Of a DNA stretch of 5,026 nucleotides, positions 1 to 5,026 are shown piece after piece; positions within the stretch are counted from its first letter, which is position 1; each line of letters starts with the position of its first letter. The position numbers and the translations under genes are program-made. Origin of the DNA: Flavobacteriales bacterium UBA5869 (GTDB lineage: Bacteria; Bacteroidota; Bacteroidia; Flavobacteriales_D; Crocinitomicaceae); the NCBI GenBank assembly GCA_002432565.1, contig DJFP01000215.1, positions 5,049-10,074 on the forward strand, read 5' to 3'. Below the pieces are notes generated by a model. That model saw only the letters and a list, made by a program, of their open reading frames with translations. It was not told the origin of the DNA and ran no database searches.

Positions 1-972
1 TCCAACGAGATTCCGAAAGCAGAAATCATTCCTGTGAAGCTGGAATCCATCCAGGCGATGAACTCCAACGAAGAAATTCATGTTTCCGGCCAGTTTACCA
101 CCGATGATGAAACGTATTTATCGTTCTTATCAGGTGGGATTATCCAGAAATTGTTTGTCAAAGAAGGGGATAAAGTGCACAAAGGCCAGCTTTTGGCAAC
201 CCTGGACCTTACTTTGGTAAAAGCAACCGTAAGTCAGGCAAAACTGGGATTAGAAAAAGCAAAACGCGATCTGGAGCGTGCTAAGAATTTGCAGAAAGAA
301 GGGTTCGCAACGTTAGAACAAATGCAAAATGCACAAACTGCTTTTGATGTGGCGCAGGAACAATTACAGTCTGCTTTGTTTAATCTCAAGTACGCTGAAA
401 TAAGAGCTGTATCTAACGGTTTTATCCTGAAAAAAATGGCAAACCAGGGACAGTTGGTAAACAGTGGAACACCTGTTTTTCAAACAAACGGAGCAGGCTC
501 CAATTCTTTTAAATTGAAAGTGGGAGTAAGTGACCGTCAATGGAGCCAGATCAAAATTGGTGACGAAGCAACGGTTCAGGCAGATGTTTTTAAGAACAGA
601 ACCCTGAATGCAAAAGTTTCCCGCAAGTCGGAGAGTATCGATCCTTACAGTGGAACTTTTACCGTTGAATTGGAACTTGTGGGGAAATTGCCGGAAGGAT
701 TGGCAAGCGGTGTCTTCGGAAAAGCAACGATCAAACTTTCTGAAACTTCCGAGAACTGGAAAATTCCTTATGAGGCTTTACTCGACGGAAATGCAGACGA
801 CGGTTTCGTATTCATTTCAAATGATCGTAAAACGGTGAAGAAAGTTCCGGTGAAAATCGAGAACCTAAACCAAAACGTCGTTGAAATTTCTGAGGGGCTG
901 GAAGGATACAAATACGTGATTGTTTCCGGCGGACCTTACCTGAACGAAAATTCTACCATTTCAGCCAAGTAA
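1..972 (+). CDS. RND efflux periplasmic adaptor subunit (membrane fusion protein), 5'-partial
   Basis: This is the AcrA/HlyD-type adaptor that bridges an RND pump to an outer-membrane channel in the periplasm. The frame is open from base 1, giving 323 residues. The GTG at 34 is an internal Val within a run (EIIPVKLES) typical of the region just after the signal sequence in these proteins, so the true start and a probable signal or lipoprotein peptide lie upstream. Domains in order, numbered from the window edge: first lipoyl half-motif about 44-71 (SGGIIQKLFVKEGDKVHKGQ); an Ala/Lys/Glu/Gln-rich alpha-helical hairpin about 72-133; second lipoyl half about 134-162 (NGFILKKMANQGQLVNSGTP); beta-barrel about 168-245; membrane-proximal domain about 250-323. 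Perhaps only 20-50 residues are missing. It ends in TAA ten bases before the permease gene, which implies co-transcription and partnership. I am sure of the family; the substrate is unknown. Confidence 0.93.
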   Translation, partial: SNEIPKAEIIPVKLESIQAMNSNEEIHVSGQFTTDDETYLSFLSGGIIQKLFVKEGDKVHKGQLLATLDLTLVKATVSQAKLGLEKAKRDLERAKNLQKEGFATLEQMQNAQTAFDVAQEQLQSALFNLKYAEIRAVSNGFILKKMANQGQLVNSGTPVFQTNGAGSNSFKLKVGVSDRQWSQIKIGDEATVQADVFKNRTLNAKVSRKSESIDPYSGTFTVELELVGKLPEGLASGVFGKATIKLSETSENWKIPYEALLDGNADDGFVFISNDRKTVKKVPVKIENLNQNVVEISEGLEGYKYVIVSGGPYLNENSTISAK

Positions 973-982
973 CTCCTAAAAG

Positions 983-3900
983 ATGAAAATAGCAACATAC
1001 GCAGTACGCAATTACCAGTTTACCCTGGTATTGTTTATCATGGCTATCGCTCTGGGAGTGAATACGCTGCTGACCATGCCCAGAAGTGAGGATCCTGCTA
1101 CCAATTCGCCCATGTTCCCGGTCATTGTGGTTTATCCCGGAACAAGTCCCTCGGATATGGAAGAATTGGTTGTGAAGCCTTTGGAAAAGCAAATTTACAG
1201 CCTGGAAAACATCAAACGGATCAAGACCCAAATTAAAGATGGTGTTGCGATCATGCAGGTGGAATATAAATACGAATCCGATGTGAATGAGAAGTTCCAG
1301 GAGCTGACCCGTGAAGTAAACGGGATGCGTTCCGAACTTCCGGATGAAATATTGAGCATCGAAGTGAAAAAACTCGTTGCTTCTGATGTGAATGTCATTC
1401 AAACTGCTTTGATCAGTGAAAATGCTTCCCGGAAATCTTTGAAAAAGGCAGCGGAAGACCTGCAGGAAGAACTGGAAAAATTACCGGAATTGAAAAACGT
1501 GAAGATTCACGGTTTATCGGATGAGCAGGTACGCATTGATTTGAGAACAGATAAACTGGCACAGCTGCACCTTCCTCTGAATGCCGTCGTGGGAACTTTG
1601 CAAAGTGAGATCGCGAATATTCCGGGAGGAAGTATTGATGTCGGTACCAAATCCCTGAATGTCAAAACCAGTGGAAATTATGTTTCACTGGAGGAAATTG
1701 CCAACACGATTATCTATGCTTCGGAAGGAAAGACTATTCCCTTGAAAGATGTGGCGGATGTCTATTACGATTTTTCGGAAACCAAACACATTACTCGTTT
1801 GAACGGTTACCGCTGTGTGTTTGTAACGGCGGCACAGAAAGAAGGATTCAATATTTCCGAGACCCAGAAGAAATACCAAAAAGTGCTGGATGAATTTGAT
1901 CCGCACATTCCTTCCAATATCGATATGGTAAACCATTTTGACCAGGGAGATAATGTAAATGCACGTTTGGGTGGATTGGGAATAGATTTCCTGATTGCAA
2001 TCCTGTTGGTGGCAATTACTTTGCTTCCTTTGGGAGGACGCGCTTCACTGGTTGTGATGATTTCCATTCCACTCTCTCTTGCAATCGGATTGGTACTTCT
2101 GAACGTCATGGGATACAACATCAACCAGCTGAGTATTGTAGGTTTGGTAGTAGCTCTGGGCTTGCTGGTCGATGATAGTATCGTGGTCGTTGAGAATATA
2201 GAGCGCTGGCTGCGCGAAGGTCATTCCCGTATGGATGCTACTTTGATGGCTACGCAGCAGATCGGGCTTTCGGTAGTTGGTTGTACGGTTACGCTGATTA
2301 TCGCCTTTTTGCCACTGGTATTCTTACCGGAAGTTGCCGGGGATTTTATCCGGAGCCTTCCGATGGCAGTTATTGCAAGTGTTTTGGCTTCCATGCTGGT
2401 TTCACTGACGATCATTCCTTTCTTGTCAAGCCGTTTGTTGAAACAGCACCAGGGGCAGCACGACGGGAATATTTTCCTGAGAGCTTTGCAAAAAGTAATT
2501 TCCGGGACGTATTCTGTCCTGTTGGACAAAGCGTTGAAAAGACCGATCATTACTTTGACGGTAGCATTGGCAATCTTTGCCGGATCATTGGCTTTATTTC
2601 CGGTTATCGGTTTCAGCTTGTTCCCGGCTTCTGAAAAACCGCAGTTCATGGTGAATGTTTCGGCGCCTTTGCAGACAAATCTGAGTCATACGAACGAGAT
2701 TACGAAATATGTCGAGAAGGAATTGAGCAAGATTCCGGAAGTGAAATACTATGCTTCCAATGTCGGGAAGGGAAATCCTCCGGTTTACTACAATGTGGCT
2801 CAGGAAAACGAGAGAAGTGATTTCGCGCAGGTATTTGTCCAGCTGGAAGGACACACCGGAGTAGACAAAAAGCAGGAAATTGCAGACCGTTTGCGGGCAG
2901 TTTTCAACGAATACCCGGGAGCTAAGATCGAAGTGAAAAATTTCGAACAGGGCCCGCCGATGGTTGCCCCGGTTGAGGTGCGTCTTTCGGGAGATAACCT
3001 GGATACTTTGCGAAAACTGAGCCAGGAAGTGGAAACCTTATTGAAGGAAACTCCCGGTACCATGTATGTGAACAATCCGGTGAGCAACCTGAAATCAGAT
3101 TTCAAGCTGGTGATCTCGAAAGAAAAAGCGCGTGCTTTGGGTGTGAATACAGTGGATATCGACAGAACGGTCCGCCTGGCAATTGCCGGAGTTGACCTGG
3201 GAACTTTTTCGGATAAGAACAACGATGAATTTTCCATGCTTTTGACCACACATAAAGGAGAACGTGCTACATTGGATGTGTTCAGTCAATTGTATATCAA
3301 TAATCAACAGGGACAAGCAATCCTGCTTTCACAAATTGCAAGCCTGGAACTGGAGAGTTCACCTTTATTCATCAATCACCTGAACAAAGTACGTACAGTT
3401 TCAGTAAGTGCTTTTGCTCAGAAAGGAGTTTTGGCAGATAACCTGATCAATGAGGTCATTGCAAAAATGGATGCCAAGAAATTACCTGCCGGTTACTCAT
3501 ACGTGATGGGAGGTGAATTTGAATCCCGTAATGAATCGTTCGGAGGATTCAATACCATTATTACGATTACTGTTTTCCTGTTCGTTGCGGTTTTGATACT
3601 GTTGTTTAAGACCTTCAAAAGTACGCTGATCGTATTATCCGTGATTCCGCTTGGAATTGTGGGAGCTGTAACGGCACTTTGGATGACCGGGAATTCCCTT
3701 TCCTTTGTGGCAGTGATCGGTTTGATCGCACTGGCCGGAATTGAAGTAAAGAACTCCATCTTGTTGGTCGATTTTACGAATCAGCTTCGGAATGAAGGCC
3801 GCAGTCTGGACGAAGCGATCCGGGAAGCGGGAGAAGTACGTTTCTTGCCTATCGTACTGACATCACTTACTGCAATCGGAGGTTTGATACCCATCGCAAT

Positions 3901-4036
3901 TTCTACCAATCCATTGATTTCTCCTTTGGCCATCGTATTGATCGGAGGATTAATCAGTTCGACCTTGCTTTCGCGGGTTGTAACACCGATCATATACCGT
4001 TTGATCCCACCGAAAGTGGAAGCAAAAAAACAATAG
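983..4036 (+). CDS. RND efflux transporter permease subunit (AcrB/HAE1-type)
   Basis: This is a proton-driven inner-membrane pump of the ACR_tran family, complete at 1017 residues (AcrB is about 1050). It shows the duplicated RND layout: TM1 about 11-30, first periplasmic porter region about 31-332, TM2-TM6 about 333-480, TM7 about 520-545, second periplasmic region about 546-857, and TM8-TM12 about 858-1005. The proton relay is intact: D397 and D398 in TM4 (GLLVDDSIVVVENIERW), K923 in TM10 (GIEVKNSILLVDF), and R953 and T960 in TM11 (RFLPIVLTS), the last two spaced as R971/T978 are in AcrB. The double Asp points to the multidrug/HAE1 group rather than the CusA heavy-metal group. The segment MPRSEDP followed by YPGTSPSDMEELV marks the start of the first porter domain. 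The ATG at 983 is chosen because it puts TM1 at the N terminus; the ten-base gap before it has no Shine-Dalgarno motif, as is usual in Bacteroidota. The specific substrate and gene name cannot be assigned. Confidence 0.96.
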   Translation: MKIATYAVRNYQFTLVLFIMAIALGVNTLLTMPRSEDPATNSPMFPVIVVYPGTSPSDMEELVVKPLEKQIYSLENIKRIKTQIKDGVAIMQVEYKYESDVNEKFQELTREVNGMRSELPDEILSIEVKKLVASDVNVIQTALISENASRKSLKKAAEDLQEELEKLPELKNVKIHGLSDEQVRIDLRTDKLAQLHLPLNAVVGTLQSEIANIPGGSIDVGTKSLNVKTSGNYVSLEEIANTIIYASEGKTIPLKDVADVYYDFSETKHITRLNGYRCVFVTAAQKEGFNISETQKKYQKVLDEFDPHIPSNIDMVNHFDQGDNVNARLGGLGIDFLIAILLVAITLLPLGGRASLVVMISIPLSLAIGLVLLNVMGYNINQLSIVGLVVALGLLVDDSIVVVENIERWLREGHSRMDATLMATQQIGLSVVGCTVTLIIAFLPLVFLPEVAGDFIRSLPMAVIASVLASMLVSLTIIPFLSSRLLKQHQGQHDGNIFLRALQKVISGTYSVLLDKALKRPIITLTVALAIFAGSLALFPVIGFSLFPASEKPQFMVNVSAPLQTNLSHTNEITKYVEKELSKIPEVKYYASNVGKGNPPVYYNVAQENERSDFAQVFVQLEGHTGVDKKQEIADRLRAVFNEYPGAKIEVKNFEQGPPMVAPVEVRLSGDNLDTLRKLSQEVETLLKETPGTMYVNNPVSNLKSDFKLVISKEKARALGVNTVDIDRTVRLAIAGVDLGTFSDKNNDEFSMLLTTHKGERATLDVFSQLYINNQQGQAILLSQIASLELESSPLFINHLNKVRTVSVSAFAQKGVLADNLINEVIAKMDAKKLPAGYSYVMGGEFESRNESFGGFNTIITITVFLFVAVLILLFKTFKSTLIVLSVIPLGIVGAVTALWMTGNSLSFVAVIGLIALAGIEVKNSILLVDFTNQLRNEGRSLDEAIREAGEVRFLPIVLTSLTAIGGLIPIAISTNPLISPLAIVLIGGLISSTLLSRVVTPIIYRLIPPKVEAKKQ

Positions 4037-4040
4037 GATT

Positions 4041-4088
4041 AAAAAAGTAGGGGCGTCCCGTACGTACGGGATTCGCCCCTACTTTTTT
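4041..4088 (+). terminator. Strong intrinsic terminator / nested palindrome after the efflux operon
   Basis: The first base lies 5 nt past the permease stop. A perfect 15-bp outer stem pairs 4041-4055 (AAAAAAGTAGGGGCG) with 4074-4088 (CGCCCCTACTTTTTT). Inside it is a perfect 16-bp palindrome at 4056-4071 (TCCCGTACGTACGGGA), and the only unpaired bases outside the loop are TT at 4072-4073. The run of six T on the 3' side follows the GC-rich stem, as expected for Rho-independent termination. The matching run of A on the left gives the same shape on the minus strand, so it could stop transcription in both directions. The hairpin is longer and more symmetrical than most terminators, so it may also be a dispersed palindromic repeat. 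Confidence 0.85.
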
Positions 4089-4129
4089 ATTATTTGAACC
4101 TGATCTGAATAGGATTGTACTAAACGATC

Positions 4130-4573
4130 ATGAGATCAATTATCATTTTTTCATTCGCATTTAGCGTGACCGGATTTTCACAGGATACCCTGGCAACGGT
4201 TTTAAACCATCACTGGGCTGCCGGACAATGTTGTGCAGGGGGAACAGACATTACAATTTCACTTTCCGGGGAATTGGTCTCATCGGATTTTGATTCTTTG
4301 ATTTATGTTTCTTCCCATGGATCAAAAGTTATCTTATTCCCGACAGATTTTCATACGAAGGACAATTTTAAAAATACGTGTGTAGTAACTTATGGTTGGA
4401 ATACAACTAACAAGCGTCACGACGGTATTTCGGGATTAACCGAACATTACGGGATTCCTGAAAACCGGTTTTCTATCGTACAAAGTCAAGTTGCTTGTTT
4501 GCTGATTTACAAGCACGGTAAAAAGAAAGAAGCTTTTGTCACGGAAGACTTTACCATGACAGCTTTTCCCTGA
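4130..4573 (+). CDS. Hypothetical exported protein, four cysteines
   Basis: I do not recognise this 147-residue protein. The N terminus looks like a short signal peptide: MR, a hydrophobic stretch from S3 to F16, and probable cleavage around S17-Q18 (GFSQDT). This suggests export to the periplasm or beyond; no lipobox cysteine and no further membrane segment are visible. The mature part has a vicinal pair C34-C35 in HHWAAGQCCAGGTD, plus C84 (NTCVVTYGWN) and C123 (SQVACLLIY), enough for two disulfides or a metal site. The alternating hydrophobic pattern suggests a beta-rich fold. The ATG at 4130 is the start that includes the signal peptide; no Shine-Dalgarno or convincing promoter is seen in the 41 bases between the terminator and the start. 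It lies behind the terminator, so it is probably a separate transcription unit, unrelated to the pump. I am confident that it is a gene because of the signal peptide and intact frame; the function is unknown. Confidence 0.75.
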   Translation: MRSIIIFSFAFSVTGFSQDTLATVLNHHWAAGQCCAGGTDITISLSGELVSSDFDSLIYVSSHGSKVILFPTDFHTKDNFKNTCVVTYGWNTTNKRHDGISGLTEHYGIPENRFSIVQSQVACLLIYKHGKKKEAFVTEDFTMTAFP

Positions 4574-4606
4574 ACGAAGACAATGTCTGGCAATTGTAAT
4601 TCGGTG

Positions 4607-4624
4607 ATTTTTCCGTAGAAAAAT
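4607..4624. terminator. Weak AT-rich hairpin between convergent genes
   Basis: In the 63-bp gap between the two convergent genes, ATTTTTC (4607-4613) pairs perfectly with GAAAAAT (4618-4624) around the loop CGTA. It is the only candidate bidirectional terminator I see there. The stem has a single G-C pair and no long T run follows it on either strand, so it may be chance. Confidence 0.2.
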
Positions 4625-4636
4625 GTTTGAGCCGGA

Positions 4637-5026
4637 TTAAACCAATTGGTGCTTCTTCATTTCATCGTAAACCCCATCCCATAATTGCTTACGCATTTCC
4701 AGGGACTTTATGGAATATTCTTTGGCTTCTTCCCATTTTACCGGATCATTTCCACATAGTTCGCTCACCATTTGAAGCGCCAAATGTCCGTGATGATCTC
4801 CGTCGACCTCAATATGGCGGTCCAGGTAGAACTTGAAAGTCGTCAGTTGAGTAGGAAATTTGGCATTCAGATCACTTACAATGTTGTGGAACATATTCGG
4901 GATCAGATCTTCTCTTCCAAAGGTGAATACAGCAGCTATCAAATGCGGTTTTTTGGTTGCGATGACCTCAAAAGTAAAGCGAAGGAAACGTTTTGCCGCT
5001 TCCGGAATGGAAACTGCTTCAATGGC
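4637..5026 (-). CDS. DUF3050 family protein, 5'-partial (C-terminal part)
   Basis: The minus-strand frame is open to the right edge and ends with TAA at 4637-4639, giving the last 129 residues. The TTG at 4942 is an internal Leu: codons beyond it continue the family pattern (RFLRFTFEVI, then KKPHLIAAVFTFGREDLIP), so the start lies outside the window. These segments, with FKFYLDRHIEVDGDHHG, ELCGNDPVKWEEA and a closing RKQLWDGVYDEM, match DUF3050 as I remember it. This is a mostly helical family of somewhat over 200 residues, so roughly 100 N-terminal residues are missing. The biochemical role is uncharacterised to my knowledge. Counting from the window edge, H71, D75 and H78 form HxxxDxxH, and E39 lies 32 residues before H71; this resembles the metal-ligand pattern of heme-oxygenase-like diiron oxidases. 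No signal peptide can be judged. It faces the exported-protein gene across a 63-bp gap, so the two are not co-transcribed. Confidence 0.88.
   Translation of the reverse strand, partial: AIEAVSIPEAAKRFLRFTFEVIATKKPHLIAAVFTFGREDLIPNMFHNIVSDLNAKFPTQLTTFKFYLDRHIEVDGDHHGHLALQMVSELCGNDPVKWEEAKEYSIKSLEMRKQLWDGVYDEMKKHQLV

Noticed and set aside
34..36. GTG as the start codon of the adaptor gene
   Set aside because: The frame is open and codes for family-like residues back to base 1 (SNEIPKAEIIP), and starting here would leave no signal sequence for a periplasmic protein.
1..71. Short direct repeat TCCAACGA at 1-8 and 64-71
   Set aside because: Eight bases, both within coding sequence as Ser-Asn-Glu; within chance expectation.
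2144..2215. Heavy-metal (CusA-type) efflux assignment for the permease
   Set aside because: TM4 carries the double Asp (D397-D398) of multidrug/HAE1 pumps, and I see no methionine-cluster pattern typical of copper/silver pumps.
2281..2634. 117-residue open frame inside the permease gene on the same strand, and several long antisense open frames at 953-3993
   Set aside because: They all overlap the well-conserved adaptor or permease coding sequence in other frames, resemble no family I know, and are best explained as shadows of its codon use.
4088..4129. Bacteroidota-type promoter for the exported-protein gene (TATTATTTG at 4088-4096, or TACTAAAC at 4118-4125)
   Set aside because: The first differs from TAnnTTTG by one extra base in the spacer and has no TTG box at the right distance upstream; the second matches only the TA. 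Neither is strong enough to annotate.
4627..4836. 69-residue plus-strand open frame at the right end
   Set aside because: It lies antisense to the DUF3050 coding sequence and has no recognisable features.
4940..4942. TTG as the start of the minus-strand gene
   Set aside because: The 28 codons beyond it to the window edge continue the DUF3050 conservation pattern (RFLRFTFE, KKPH), so the Leu is internal.

Overview
The window most likely comes from a member of the Bacteroidota, perhaps a Flavobacteriales relative. The evidence is the amino-acid style of the proteins, the lack of Shine-Dalgarno sequences in front of the starts, a short Phe/Ser-rich signal peptide ending in FSQ, and a Bacteroidota-type adaptor-then-pump gene order. 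The lineage is inferred from style; there is no rRNA or other marker to confirm it.

Layout. Positions 1-972 hold the C-terminal part of a periplasmic adaptor (membrane fusion protein) of a tripartite RND efflux pump; its reading frame is open to the left edge. Ten bases later, 983-4036 encodes a complete 1017-residue RND inner-membrane permease of the AcrB/HAE1 type, with all the proton-relay residues in place. The two genes form one transcription unit, which a very strong GC-rich palindromic hairpin closes at 4041-4088. A TolC-like outer-membrane channel, if encoded in this operon, would lie upstream of the window.

Beyond the terminator are two unrelated single genes facing each other. Positions 4130-4573 (+) encode a small, unrecognised, probably exported protein of 147 residues with four cysteines. 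Positions 4637-5026 (-) encode the C-terminal 129 residues of a DUF3050 protein, whose 5' end lies off the right edge. A 63-bp convergent gap separates them and holds only a weak AT-rich hairpin.

Function. The adaptor and permease would work together to take substrates from the periplasm or inner membrane and drive them through an outer-membrane channel using proton motive force; the substrate cannot be read from the sequence. The DUF3050 fragment carries an HxxxDxxH motif with a Glu 32 residues upstream. This resembles the ligand pattern of heme-oxygenase-like diiron oxidases and is the most interesting functional hint here. I see no mobile element, CRISPR array, tRNA or rRNA, and no clear new multi-gene system.
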